Source of the DNA: Clostridium lundense DSM 17049
GTDB taxonomy: Bacteria > Bacillota > Clostridia > Clostridiales > Clostridiaceae
Length of the DNA stretch: 61,421 bases
NCBI RefSeq assembly: GCF_000619945.1
Contig: NZ_JHVC01000023.1
Coordinates: forward strand, 1-61,421
Direction: 5' to 3'
Made by a program: the position numbers and the translations under genes. Under the pieces are notes generated by a model that had not been told where the DNA came from, ran no database searches, and saw nothing but the letters and a program-made list of their open reading frames with translations. Each line of letters begins with the position of its first letter. Positions within the stretch are counted from its first letter, which is position 1. Positions 52,002 to 61,373 of the stretch are shown here, piece by piece.

Positions 52002-53687
52002 TTATTTCTTATCTTTAATTTTCATATTTTCAGGAATTTTATTCGACCAAGGCATAAGATTCTCTAGGCTTTCGCTATCGGATAAATCTATCTTTGATAG
52101 ATTATCGAATAAATAAACTAAGTACCGTTCTACTACTAGTTTATTAGCCTTGGCAGTTTCAACAATGCTATAAATAGTAGCACTTGAAGTTGCACCTTTT
52201 GCAGTATTGGCAAACAAGAAATTTTTTCTGCCTATAACAAAAGGTTTTATTGCTCTCTCAGCAGCATTATTGTCAACTTCTATAGAACCATCTAATAATA
52301 CATTTTTTACACCTGGTAAATGCTTTTTAGCATACTCAAGTGCTTTACCTAATGGACTTTTTGGAAGAGCATTTTTGATTTCTATTTCAGTATATTCAAT
52401 AAATTTATCTATTATTGATGTTAATTCTTTAGATCTTACTTCAAATCTAACGTCATAGTAATTTTCATCACTTGAATAAGATTCTCTAAGCTCTTTTTCG
52501 AGTTTATAAATTTGCTCGCAATAATTAAACCCTATTATCGCTCTAGAATTTTTTAGGGCTTGTTCATCTAAATCAACTATTATGTTATGAAAATATCTTC
52601 TTATATGAGCTAAGCAATATACTCTTATGGCGTTGCTAACGGAATTATAACCATTATAGCCATCGGTTTGTAGAAAACCTTTGAAATCTCCTAAGAAACT
52701 TTTAGGACAAGAGCTTGATCTAGTGCTTTGGTACTCATACAAAATCACTGGAGCAGATTCAGTTTCGCTCATGTACTCATACAAAATCACTGGAGCAGAT
52801 TCAGTTTCGCTCATGTACAACCACATATACTTTTTAGATTTAGAATCCTTTCCATTATCATTAATTACTTTTAAAGTAGTTTCATCGGCATGAATATAAT
52901 TTCTACTAAGTAATTCTTTTTTCATGTAGTTATATATTGGACCTAAAGCTTCCGCTGCGGACATAGTCCAGTTACATAGAGTTTGTCTTGAAAGAGTAGC
53001 TCCCATCATATCAAAGTAAAGTTCCTGTCTATAAAGTGGCATAGCATGTTGATATTTAAGTATAACAGTATGAGCAATTAACTCATTAGAAGCCATACTA
53101 TTATAAAAAATAGTTTTAGGAGCTGGTGCTGAAATTATATTACTTTCACCAATTTCTTTTTCACATGATTTACAACCATAACTATAAATTATATGTTCTT
53201 CAACTACAAGTTTAGCTGGAATTAATTTGATGATTTCTTTTGTAGATTTCACTCCAATTTCTGTGAGTAATTCACCACAATCTTTACAGATAAGATCATC
53301 ACCTTCTAATTTATGCTCAATAACAACTCTTTCTAAGTTTGCTAAATTATCTTTTTTCCCTATGTAATGATTTTTCTTAGCTCTTTTATATGTAATTTCT
53401 TCTAAAGTAGGTTCTTCTGCATTTGAATCACTAAATTTTTCAGCTTCGTTAAAAAGAGATAATTGGTTTATATCTACTTGCTCACTAGACACTCCAAATA
53501 TCTTTCTATTTTTATTTGAAATAATACCTTTTAAGTATTCTAACTCATTTTTAAGTTTTTGTATTTCTTCATCTTTTGAACTTAATTCTTTATCCTTTTT
53601 ATCAATTTCAGTTGACATTTTTTCAACTTTTTCAATTAATGATTTTGTTACCTCATCAAGTTCATTTGTCAAAATTTCGTGATTCAT
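52002..53687 (-). CDS. tnpC: IS66 transposase TnpC, with internal 14-residue duplication
   Basis: The protein has 561 residues. An N-terminal coiled coil is followed by a zinc-binding region (CKDCG...CKSC) and the DDE catalytic core: Asp in YIHADETTL, Asp in FLQTDGYNGY and Glu in DNNAAERAIKP. Between the first and second Asp the 14-residue segment YMSETESAPVILYE occurs twice in tandem, with no such repeat in the family. It duplicates a core beta strand and may inactivate the enzyme (inference). Other features are complete. Confidence 0.93.
   Translation of the reverse strand: MNHEILTNELDEVTKSLIEKVEKMSTEIDKKDKELSSKDEEIQKLKNELEYLKGIISNKNRKIFGVSSEQVDINQLSLFNEAEKFSDSNAEEPTLEEITYKRAKKNHYIGKKDNLANLERVVIEHKLEGDDLICKDCGELLTEIGVKSTKEIIKLIPAKLVVEEHIIYSYGCKSCEKEIGESNIISAPAPKTIFYNSMASNELIAHTVILKYQHAMPLYRQELYFDMMGATLSRQTLCNWTMSAAEALGPIYNYMKKELLSRNYIHADETTLKVINDNGKDSKSKKYMWLYMSETESAPVILYEYMSETESAPVILYEYQSTRSSSCPKSFLGDFKGFLQTDGYNGYNSVSNAIRVYCLAHIRRYFHNIIVDLDEQALKNSRAIIGFNYCEQIYKLEKELRESYSSDENYYDVRFEVRSKELTSIIDKFIEYTEIEIKNALPKSPLGKALEYAKKHLPGVKNVLLDGSIEVDNNAAERAIKPFVIGRKNFLFANTAKGATSSATIYSIVETAKANKLVVERYLVYLFDNLSKIDLSDSESLENLMPWSNKIPENMKIKDKK
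52732..52815. repeat. 42-bp perfect tandem duplication within tnpC
   Basis: Positions 52732-52773 and 52774-52815 are identical 42-bp units, in frame with tnpC. Sequence identity shows that it is recent, or an assembly artefact. Confidence 0.95.
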
Positions 53688-53729
53688 GATTACCTCTTTA
53701 ACGTTTGTTTAATATATTCATTATACCAC

Positions 53730-53765
53730 AAAAGCCATTGAAAATAAAGGGTTTCAACGGCTTTT
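53730..53765. terminator. Hairpin between tnpB and tnpC of IS66
   Basis: AAAAGCCATTGAAA pairs with TTTCAACGGCTTTT with one mismatch around ATAAAGGG, followed on the plus strand by a T-run. On the minus strand it lies in the tnpB-tnpC gap and could attenuate tnpC. On the plus strand it may stop outside transcripts. Confidence 0.5.
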
Positions 53766-53779
53766 TGCTGTGCGAATTT

Positions 53780-54130
53780 TTAATAATAATTACTAGGTTT
53801 TATAGATTTAAATTTAGAATTTGTTCTTACCTCATAACCTTTTAAAAGCCAACGTAATTCTTCAACATTTACTTTCATAGCATCTTCTGTAGTTATAGGC
53901 CACTTGAAGCGATTCGCTTCTAAACGATGATAATATAGCCAAAATCCCTCATCAAAGTGAAGAATCTTTAACTTATCCATTTGTTTATTACAAAAAACAA
54001 ATAATGCTTTCTCAAAAGGATCAAGCTTAAATTGATTTTGAACTATCATAACTAATCCATCAATGCTTTTTCTTAAATCCGTGCAGCCGCAGGCAAGATA
54101 AACTTTTTCTACTTTATCAATATTTAACAT
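53780..54130 (-). CDS. tnpB: IS66 accessory protein TnpB
   Basis: The protein has 116 residues. 'VYLACGCTDLRKSIDGLVMIV' (split near residues 10-30) and 'ALFVFCNKQMDKLKIL' and 'EGFWLYYHRLE' are the TnpB/Orf2 hallmarks of IS66. It is needed with TnpC for transposition in studied members; biochemical role unknown. Overlaps tnpA by 7 bp, so translation is coupled. Confidence 0.95.
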   Translation of the reverse strand: MLNIDKVEKVYLACGCTDLRKSIDGLVMIVQNQFKLDPFEKALFVFCNKQMDKLKILHFDEGFWLYYHRLEANRFKWPITTEDAMKVNVEELRWLLKGYEVRTNSKFKSIKPSNYY

Positions 54131-54453
54131 TTTGCAGCTAACTCTTTGATTATTGAATATATTAAAGTAGTTTCACTAACCGGAATAGTTATATTAGCAG
54201 TTCCAATAGTAATTTTAACTTCCTTTGAAGTTAAGATATTTTTTTCTATATTATCTTGCTTGGTATTTAATGAAACAGCATGAAAAATAGATGTTGTAGG
54301 ATTTGTTGTAGCTATTCTTTTTTTATGATAATAAAATTGGCTTTTGGAAAGTTTGTTTTCTATACAAAAATCTTTTAAAGTTATTGTGCCTTTATAGGAA
54401 TTAAATTTATTGATGTATTCTTCCCAACTGGCATTATCTAATTTTCTAGACAT
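54124..54453 (-). CDS. tnpA: IS66 accessory protein TnpA
   Basis: The protein has 109 residues. N-terminal helix-turn-helix ('SYKGTITLKDFCIENKLSKSQFYYHKKRI', about residues 14-42), which presumably binds the element ends or regulates. C-terminal half carries the 'VKITIGTANITIPV' strand pair normal for this IS66 protein. It is the first gene of the minus-strand operon, starting 84 bp inside the right end. Confidence 0.9.
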   Translation of the reverse strand: MSRKLDNASWEEYINKFNSYKGTITLKDFCIENKLSKSQFYYHKKRIATTNPTTSIFHAVSLNTKQDNIEKNILTSKEVKITIGTANITIPVSETTLIYSIIKELAAKC

Positions 54454-54537
54454 ATTAGTCCTCCCATTAATAATCTTTTAATTTAACTTTATCAATGAGA
54501 GGCCAGGTTATCTAGATACTTAATTTTTTACGCTTAC

Positions 54538-54545
54538 AAAGTGAA
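54538..54545. repeat. 8-bp target-site duplication of IS66 (right copy)
   Basis: AAAGTGAA, identical to 51903-51910. Removing the IS66 and one copy restores the IS1182 transposase frame. Confidence 0.95.
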
Positions 54546-55256
54546 TACGTAACCGGTGTCGGAATATTTGATGATAGAAATGACATAGCAACGTTAATAC
54601 CTATGCTCAAGAATATGAAAGAAAAAATTGGCCGGAAATATCTTAATGTAATTGCAGATTCAGGTTATGAAAGTGAAGAAAATTATTTGTTTTTAGAATC
54701 AAATAAACAAACTCCTTATATAAAACCACAAACTTATGAGAAGTGGAAAAAAAGAAGTTTTAAAAATGATATAAGTAAGCGTGAAAATATGAAATATGAT
54801 GCTGAATCAGATTTTTATATTTGCCATAATGATAAAAAATTAATATCGACTTCTATTATTCATAGAAAATCCGCAAGTGGATACAAATCAGAAGTAACGG
54901 TGTATGAATGTGAAAACTGTGATAACTGTGCTCACAAAGTAAAGTGCACAAAAGCAAAAGGAAATAGAAAAATGCAAGTTTCAAAAACTTTTGTGGAAAA
55001 GCGTGAAATATCCTATAAAAATATTACAACTGAATTTGGAACTAAATTAAGAATGAACAGATCTATTCAGGTCGAAGGAGCATTTGGAGTTCTAAAAAGT
55101 GATTATGAATTCAATAGATTTTTAACACGTGGAAAAAATAGTGTTAAAACTGAATTTATTTTGCTTTGTTTTGGCTACAACATTAACAAATTACATTCTA
55201 AAATACAAAACGAAAGAACTCAGAATCATCTTCATGAATTAAAATCTACTGCCTAA
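54546..55256 (+). pseudogene. IS1182-family transposase, 3' part (interrupted)
   Basis: The remaining 236 codons of the transposase, reading YVTGVGIFDDRNDIAT straight from the target duplication. It includes the second catalytic Asp in VIADSGYESEENY, a CENCDNCAHKVKC zinc-like segment and the Glu in QVEGAFGVLKSDYEF. A start at ATG 54603 is present but not native. A hairpin AGGAGC-ATC-GCTCCT (55366-55380) lies before the right IS end. Confidence 0.9.
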
Positions 55257-55480
55257 TTATGGAATAAATTGATTAGGCTTATTTAAGTGCGTTTAAAATT
55301 CAAAAGTATTTAAAATAATAGATGTGGCATTTGTAATATTTAGAATATTTTGTTCTAAACCGAAAAGGAGCATCGCTCCTGATTAAAATTTAATCATTTT
55401 GCGACACTCCCTTTTAAGTGGTTATAAGGAAATATATGTTGAAATTTAAATATATAAGATTTTGAAGTGAGGGGTTAGGG

Positions 55481-56695
55481 TTGGCAGAAAAGATTCAGTT
55501 GGGCTGGATAGATTATTCAAATGAACATAGAAATAAGGTTATGGCAGTGCTTCATGCTCTTTCTGCACCAGATGCAGTTGATGAAATAGGAATAGGAGTA
55601 ATACGTGATGGTTTTGCTGATATTCTTTTTCCAGGAACATCAACAGTACAGACAAGAGCAAAATACTTTTTTATAGTCCCTTATATTTTAATGGAGCTTG
55701 AAAGAGAAAAAAATATTACAACAAGAAGTCTTATTGATAAGCTTGGTAAAACTGAAATAGAGCTTATAAAAACATTGAATAAAGATGATGTTGATGGTGT
55801 AATTGGTAGACGTGCGGGTTCTAAGCTTAAAAGAAAGCCGTCAAGCATTTATTGGAATGGTCTTAGAACTTTTGGTATTTTTAAGTATAATAATCTTTCA
55901 CTTGATGGATATGCTAGAGCAGTATGCGGTATTAAGGAACATAAAAATCAGTTGAGCAGCTATGGGCATGAAGAAAAAGGGGCAAAAAGTGATGATGCAG
56001 ATGTAATGCAAGGAGATACTTTAGGTGGATTTTGGAGATGCATATTACCAAAGCCAAATTGGAAAGAAGATATTTCTATTAATTTAAAATATGAGGAAGC
56101 CAAGTATTTAAGGGAACGAATTATTAAAGCTGAAGCTTCAAAAGATTCATTATTTGCTTTTATTTTAAAGAATAATTATAAAGAAGTATTAGATAATACT
56201 GAGTTTGATGCTATAGGTGATTTATTGCCATTATCTGATAATATTAAGGTTGATTATGATATGGCAAAGAATTTTGGAAAATTCATTTATGGAGCTAACA
56301 TAAGATACAATGTTATACTTTCAAATAATAAAAATCAAGAAGCTATGGAAGCATGGAAAATGTGGATTAACAGTGCTTTTGTAAAAAATGAGTTTGCAGG
56401 TTATGACTTTTATCAAGTAATTAAAAGACTTAAAATAGGAAACGGTAAATTAATAAGATTCTTGAGTAGATGGAAAGAGAAAGTTGTTACTGGAAATATT
56501 GATGAGATAGATAATCTTATTATTGAACGTGAAATTGAACTAAAAGGAAAAGAGCGTGCAAAGTTAAAAAACAGTAAAGCATATGTATATAAACAAGGCG
56601 ATTGGCTCGGTGGGGGAAGTCTTCAATATCGTTTAAAAAATGCACAAAGATTAATGGTTGATATTTATTCAGGATTGGAGGGGGAAAATGATTAG
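55481..56695 (+). CDS. DUF6361 protein of a three-gene candidate defence operon
   Basis: The protein has 404 residues from TTG 55481 after GTGAGGGG. 'LGWIDYSNEHRNKVM' at the start and 'ADILFPGTSTVQTRAKYFF' (about 46-64) identify DUF6361, a family of unknown function. No catalytic motif or membrane helix is visible; the C-terminal half is helical. It overlaps the PLD-like gene by 8 bp. Constant pairing with a nuclease-like and a helicase protein suggests that it is a recognition or scaffold part of a defence complex (inference). Confidence 0.8.
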   Translation: MAEKIQLGWIDYSNEHRNKVMAVLHALSAPDAVDEIGIGVIRDGFADILFPGTSTVQTRAKYFFIVPYILMELEREKNITTRSLIDKLGKTEIELIKTLNKDDVDGVIGRRAGSKLKRKPSSIYWNGLRTFGIFKYNNLSLDGYARAVCGIKEHKNQLSSYGHEEKGAKSDDADVMQGDTLGGFWRCILPKPNWKEDISINLKYEEAKYLRERIIKAEASKDSLFAFILKNNYKEVLDNTEFDAIGDLLPLSDNIKVDYDMAKNFGKFIYGANIRYNVILSNNKNQEAMEAWKMWINSAFVKNEFAGYDFYQVIKRLKIGNGKLIRFLSRWKEKVVTGNIDEIDNLIIEREIELKGKERAKLKNSKAYVYKQGDWLGGGSLQYRLKNAQRLMVDIYSGLEGEND

Positions 56696-58460
56696 ACCAG
56701 CAGAAGATAGATTAAATTATAGTAGCCTTTTAAATCCACCTTTAGGTTATGAGGTGGAATTTGCTATTGGAACAACATATTCCCTTGATTTAGAAGCTTT
56801 AGTTGGAGTACCAATGGCATTAAGTCTTTCGGAAGAGATGGATAGTACTTTCATAGAAAATCCTATTTTTATACTTGAAGGATTGCGTAGAAGTGCTGAT
56901 AAATTTATATTGTTTTCAGAAGCAGGGCAAATTAAAGTACCACAAAATGCGAATTTTATTTTTTCACTCCTTGAAGACAGTGTGCATGAAGTAGCTCTTA
57001 AGAATAATAAGTCCTTCCATCCAAAGATTTGGATTATAAAATATGTAAATGATAAAGATGAAAAATTATATCGCTTATTGGTATTAAGTCGTAATCTTAC
57101 CTTTGATAGAAGTTGGGATATGGCAGTAGCCTTAGAAGGCAATAGAAATAATAAAAAAACACTAAAAAACAGACCGCTTTCTGAGTTCATTACATTTCTA
57201 TTAACCTATGCAAAAAATGATAAAAAGAAAAAAGATATGAAGGAAATAATTTCAGAGCTTGACTATGTACATTTCAAATCACTAGATAAAAATTTTACTG
57301 ACTTTGATTTTTGTCCTATAGGAATTAATGGCCATGGTAAGGCTGAAACAGATTTGTTTAATACATATCATAATATGATAATTATATCACCATTTTTAAG
57401 TAAGGAAACAGTAGAAGAACTTAATGATTTATCTTTAGCTAATGCTTCTAAAACTTTAATTACACGTAAAACAGAGATTGTTAAATTGGACAGAGGATTA
57501 CTAAAAGACTTTGATGTTTATGCATTAAAGGATTTGATTGTGGATGGAGAAGAAACCATTAGTGGTGATAATGAAAAGAATGATATTTATAGAAGACAGG
57601 ATATTCATGCCAAAATGTATGCTAAAACAAAATACAATGAACATCATATTTATTTAGGGTCAGCTAATTGTTCAAATAGTGCATTTTATGGAAATGTTGA
57701 GTTTATGCTTAAATTGAAGTATCAAAAGTGGGGATTTAGAATTACAGATTTATTAGTAGATTTATTTGGGGAAGATGAAAAGGAAAATCCTTTTGAAAAA
57801 ATAGAAACTATACCTGAGTTTGAAGAGGCAGAGGTAGATATAAGAGAGCAACTTCAAAAGGCTATAAAACAGCTATGTAGAGCAAAATCAAAATCAACTG
57901 TAATTGATAAACATGGTACTTATTCTATAAATATTGAATTTGGCATTATTCCAGAAGATATTAATTTTACAATAGCACCGTTATTAAGTAATAACTTTGA
58001 AGAGCTTAGAAACCTAACTGTTATAGAAAATTTAAGATTAATTGAATTAGGAGAATTTTATAAAATATGTGCTGAAAAAGATGGGGTAGAGCTTCAGAGA
58101 ATAATAAAAATAAGAACAGAAGGTATACCAGAGGATAGGGATAGTGAGGTTTTCAAGTCAATAATAAGTGATAAACAAACATTTTTGAAATATGTAGCAT
58201 TTTTATTATCTGATGATTTTCTTTTATCAGTTATTGAAGAAATGGAGAAGAAAAAAAATAAATCAGGTAAGTGGGAGTTGAAGGCTTTAGAACTACCAAT
58301 TTTATATGAAAATATGCTTAAAGCAGCCTCAAGTTCTCCAGAGAAACTGAAGGATATTGAAAATATAATTGATATTATAAAAGATAAGGATATAATTCCA
58401 GAAGAATTTAATAGTCTTTATAAGACTTTTGTATCCGCAGTAAAGAAGGTGAAGCGATGA
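56688..58460 (+). CDS. Phospholipase D-like (HKD) nuclease
   Basis: The protein has 590 residues from ATG 56688, after GGAGGGGG. Two HxK-type half-sites: 'HPKIWIIKYV...LVLSRNLTFDRSWD' (about 109-140) and 'HAKMYAKTKYNEHHIYLGSANCSNSAF' (split at about 306-332), the second with the N-terminal part of the GSxN motif. This is the paired HKD arrangement of PLD-family nucleases. The C-terminal third is helical. With the helicase next door it resembles the nuclease arm of helicase-PLD defence modules. Overlaps the helicase by 4 bp. Confidence 0.85.
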   Translation: MIRPAEDRLNYSSLLNPPLGYEVEFAIGTTYSLDLEALVGVPMALSLSEEMDSTFIENPIFILEGLRRSADKFILFSEAGQIKVPQNANFIFSLLEDSVHEVALKNNKSFHPKIWIIKYVNDKDEKLYRLLVLSRNLTFDRSWDMAVALEGNRNNKKTLKNRPLSEFITFLLTYAKNDKKKKDMKEIISELDYVHFKSLDKNFTDFDFCPIGINGHGKAETDLFNTYHNMIIISPFLSKETVEELNDLSLANASKTLITRKTEIVKLDRGLLKDFDVYALKDLIVDGEETISGDNEKNDIYRRQDIHAKMYAKTKYNEHHIYLGSANCSNSAFYGNVEFMLKLKYQKWGFRITDLLVDLFGEDEKENPFEKIETIPEFEEAEVDIREQLQKAIKQLCRAKSKSTVIDKHGTYSINIEFGIIPEDINFTIAPLLSNNFEELRNLTVIENLRLIELGEFYKICAEKDGVELQRIIKIRTEGIPEDRDSEVFKSIISDKQTFLKYVAFLLSDDFLLSVIEEMEKKKNKSGKWELKALELPILYENMLKAASSSPEKLKDIENIIDIIKDKDIIPEEFNSLYKTFVSAVKKVKR

Positions 58461-61345
58461 TTGATCTTATAAAAAAAGAAAGAGGTATATTATCAGGATT
58501 AAAAGATTTTCAGCTTGCCACTGTAGAAAGAATTTATCATCTATTTACTACAGGTTTCTCAAGAATACTTGTTGCAGATGAAGTAGGTCTTGGAAAAACG
58601 TTGATTGCTAGGGGGACTATAGCTAAAACAGCAAGATATAATAAAGAAGTTTTAAGCAAAGAACTCTTTAAAGTAGTTTATATATGTTCAAATCAAAGTA
58701 TTGCAGGTCAAAATCTTGCTAAATTAAAAATAGATGAAAATGTAACGATAGATGGTTTATCAGATACACGTTTATCAATGCAGCATCTTAAAATATTTGA
58801 AAATGATAATGACCCTAGAATAAAAGAAAATTATATACAGCTAATACCGTTAACTCCTTCAACCTCCTTTAATATGACTGTTGGATGTGGTAGCGTTCAA
58901 GAGCGAGCTTTGATTTATGCCATTTTAAGAAGATATAGTGGTTTAAAGACATATTTGAAAGGACTTCAAATATTGTTAATTGATACAGCACCAAAAGCTT
59001 GGGAGTGTTGGGCAAAAGATTGGTATGAGCAGAGAGTTGTTAAGTGTAATAAGAATAGCAATGGTAAGTATATTAATTTAATGTTAGGAAAAGTTGAAGA
59101 ATATTTTAATGAAAATGAAGAATTATTTTTCGAAGTCATTGAAGTCTGTAAAAAAATTAAAAGTGCAGGATATAAGCGCATTAACGGAGTAAATGGCGTC
59201 ATACATAGATTAAGAAAAATGATGGCAGAGATAAGTGTAGATTTAATGGATGCAGATCTTGTAATAATGGATGAATTTCAAAGATTCCCTGAACTTATAG
59301 ATACATATGCATATAATGAAACGGCTATGCTTGCTAAAAAGTTTTTTAATTGCAGTAATAATGATGAAAAAGTGAAGATTTTACTTTTATCAGCAACTCC
59401 ATATAAATTATATTCAACTCTTGAAGAGATAAATGAAACACAAAATGATGAACATTATAAAGAGTTTATGCAGGTAACAGATTTTATTTTTGAAGATGAA
59501 CCTATAAGAAAATCAGAATTTAGAAATGTATGGAATGATTTTTCTATTGCATTGAGTGAAGTTTGCAGCAATAATTTTGCAATGATTGTTGCTAAAAAAC
59601 AACTAGCAGAAGATTATTTATATAAAGGAATATGTAGAACAGAGAGAATGTTAGTTGATGGAGCAAGTGAATTAATAGACACTGAACTTAAAAAAGGACA
59701 ATTGCATATAACGGAAGATGATGTATTAGCTTATGTAGAAACAGATTTAATGTTAAATGACATTGGACTTAAGGATAGAGTTCCTGTTGAGTATATTAAA
59801 TCAGCACCATTTATAATGTCTTTTATGGAGCATTACAAATTTAAACAGAAAATATTTGATTTTTTTAAGAACAATCCAGATAAAATAAAATTAGCTAATA
59901 AGCAGAGGCTTTGGTTAAATAGAGAAGTTATAGCTAAATATGATGAAATAGCAATTACTAATGCAAGGCTTGCTAAACTTAAGGAAGTAGCGTTACCTAA
60001 AAATGCTGAAAAGCTAATGTGGATACCACCATCAAAGCCTTATTATGAATTTGGGGGTAGTTTTGCAGGACATAAAAATTTCTCAAAGGTATTAGTATTT
60101 TCTGCTTGGGAAATGGTTCCACGTGCAATTGCAGCAATGCTTTCTTATGAAGCAGAGAGACTTACAGTAGGAAATTTAGTTAGAAGTACTCCAAATAATG
60201 AGAAAGAAAATCGTAGTTACTTTGCTAAAAATCGTTTTCCATCACCAAGGCTTAAATTTAGTATGCGTGACAATACACCTGCTAATATGGCATTTTTATG
60301 CCTTTTATATCCTTCGGTTACTTTAGCAAAATTGTTTGATCCTATAGATGCTGTTAATAGAAAATTATCTTTAAAGGATTTAAGAAAAGAATTAAAGCTA
60401 AAAATTGAAGGATTGATTAGTGAGATAGATTATATTTCAAAAGATGATGGTTCAAGACAGGATGATAGTTGGTATTATATTACTCCATTAATGTTTGATA
60501 TTGAGGAAGAAAACATTAGAAGTTGGTTTGAAAATCCAGATTTATCACAACAGGTAGAACAAGACGATGGTATAGAAAATGAGGAAGATGATAAGGGTGC
60601 ATATACTAAGCATTTTCAAGAACTTAAGCGTATATATTTCAGTCAAGATAAACTTGTTCTTGGTAGAAAAACCAAGGATTTAACTGATGTACTTGTAAAT
60701 ATGGTACTTGGATCTCCATCTATTTGTGCTCTCAGAATGTTTAATCCAGATGTTAAAGGGGCAACCACTTATTCTGTAAAACTTGCGAAGACAATACTTG
60801 ACCGTTTTAATGGGCAGGAAGCCACTTCTATAATTGAACTTGAATATGGAATGTATAATAAAGATGCTTATTGGCAAAATGTACTTAAGTATTGTATTGA
60901 TGGAAATATTCAGGCGATGTTAGATGAATATGCACATTTGCTTTTAGAGGGACATGATCTTAACAATAGTAATTTAGAATATAGAAATGAGCAATTAGTA
61001 AATATTATGGTTAAGACTTTAAAAACACATACTGCAAGCTATAATGTAGATACATTTGATACTTTTAAAGCTAGAGTTTTTAATGCAAATAAAAAAGAAA
61101 ATAAAAATATAGACAAGTATATAAAAATTAGGTCAAATTATGCAGTTGGATTTTATGACACTAAAAATGAGGGAAAAAGTGTCCAACGTAAGGATAATAT
61201 AAGACTTAGTTTTAATTCTCCATTTAGACCATTTGTTTTGGCAACAACTTCAATAGGTCAGGAAGGTTTAGATTTTCACTATTATTGTAGAAAAATAGTG
61301 CACTGGAATTTGCCATCAAATCCTATTGAAGTAGGACAGACTTAA
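58457..61345 (+). CDS. DEAD/SNF2-like helicase, truncated in motif VI
   Basis: The protein has 962 residues. Walker A is EVGLGKTLIARG (about 44-55). Motif II is IMDEFQRF (about 270-277, DEFQ rather than DEAH), motif III LLLSATPY (about 311-318) and motif V 'TTSIGQEGLDFHYY' (about 931-944). The reading ends NPIEVGQT-stop, where motif VI QREGR is expected. The following bases match QREGR in no frame, so the C-terminus is lost, probably by an insertion or recombination rather than a simple base error. The helicase is likely inactive here. Confidence 0.85.
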   Translation: MIDLIKKERGILSGLKDFQLATVERIYHLFTTGFSRILVADEVGLGKTLIARGTIAKTARYNKEVLSKELFKVVYICSNQSIAGQNLAKLKIDENVTIDGLSDTRLSMQHLKIFENDNDPRIKENYIQLIPLTPSTSFNMTVGCGSVQERALIYAILRRYSGLKTYLKGLQILLIDTAPKAWECWAKDWYEQRVVKCNKNSNGKYINLMLGKVEEYFNENEELFFEVIEVCKKIKSAGYKRINGVNGVIHRLRKMMAEISVDLMDADLVIMDEFQRFPELIDTYAYNETAMLAKKFFNCSNNDEKVKILLLSATPYKLYSTLEEINETQNDEHYKEFMQVTDFIFEDEPIRKSEFRNVWNDFSIALSEVCSNNFAMIVAKKQLAEDYLYKGICRTERMLVDGASELIDTELKKGQLHITEDDVLAYVETDLMLNDIGLKDRVPVEYIKSAPFIMSFMEHYKFKQKIFDFFKNNPDKIKLANKQRLWLNREVIAKYDEIAITNARLAKLKEVALPKNAEKLMWIPPSKPYYEFGGSFAGHKNFSKVLVFSAWEMVPRAIAAMLSYEAERLTVGNLVRSTPNNEKENRSYFAKNRFPSPRLKFSMRDNTPANMAFLCLLYPSVTLAKLFDPIDAVNRKLSLKDLRKELKLKIEGLISEIDYISKDDGSRQDDSWYYITPLMFDIEEENIRSWFENPDLSQQVEQDDGIENEEDDKGAYTKHFQELKRIYFSQDKLVLGRKTKDLTDVLVNMVLGSPSICALRMFNPDVKGATTYSVKLAKTILDRFNGQEATSIIELEYGMYNKDAYWQNVLKYCIDGNIQAMLDEYAHLLLEGHDLNNSNLEYRNEQLVNIMVKTLKTHTASYNVDTFDTFKARVFNANKKENKNIDKYIKIRSNYAVGFYDTKNEGKSVQRKDNIRLSFNSPFRPFVLATTSIGQEGLDFHYYCRKIVHWNLPSNPIEVGQT

Positions 61346-61373
61346 AGGGCAATTAATAAAAAGGTAGTTTAAA

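Larger units (their letters stand above)
51911..54537 (-). mobile_element. IS66-family insertion sequence
   Basis: A 2627-bp element. Ends GTAAGCGTCAAAA (left) and, read inward from the right, GTAAGCGTAAAAA are inverted repeats of the IS66 type. It carries tnpA, tnpB and tnpC on the minus strand in the standard order and is flanked by AAAGTGAA duplications. It lies inside the IS1182 transposase, so it is the younger insertion. Confidence 0.95.
50676..55411 (+). mobile_element. IS1182-family insertion sequence, interrupted by IS66
   Basis: The left end GGGGCTGTTGCAAA (50676-50689) and right end TTTGCGACACTCCC (55398-55411) are imperfect inverted repeats (11 of 14) typical of this family. Without the IS66 insert and one target copy it would be about 2.1 kb. 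The 334-bp leader before the transposase is unusually long and structured. I could not find a clear target duplication. Confidence 0.8.

Noticed and set aside
51011..52018. A 335-residue transposase as a complete gene
   Set aside because: The last 36 residues are IS66 sequence; the true continuation is at 54546-55256.
56747..57190. 147-codon minus-strand frame within the PLD-like gene
   Set aside because: Antisense shadow of a well-supported gene, Ser/Leu-rich translation and no RBS or family resemblance.
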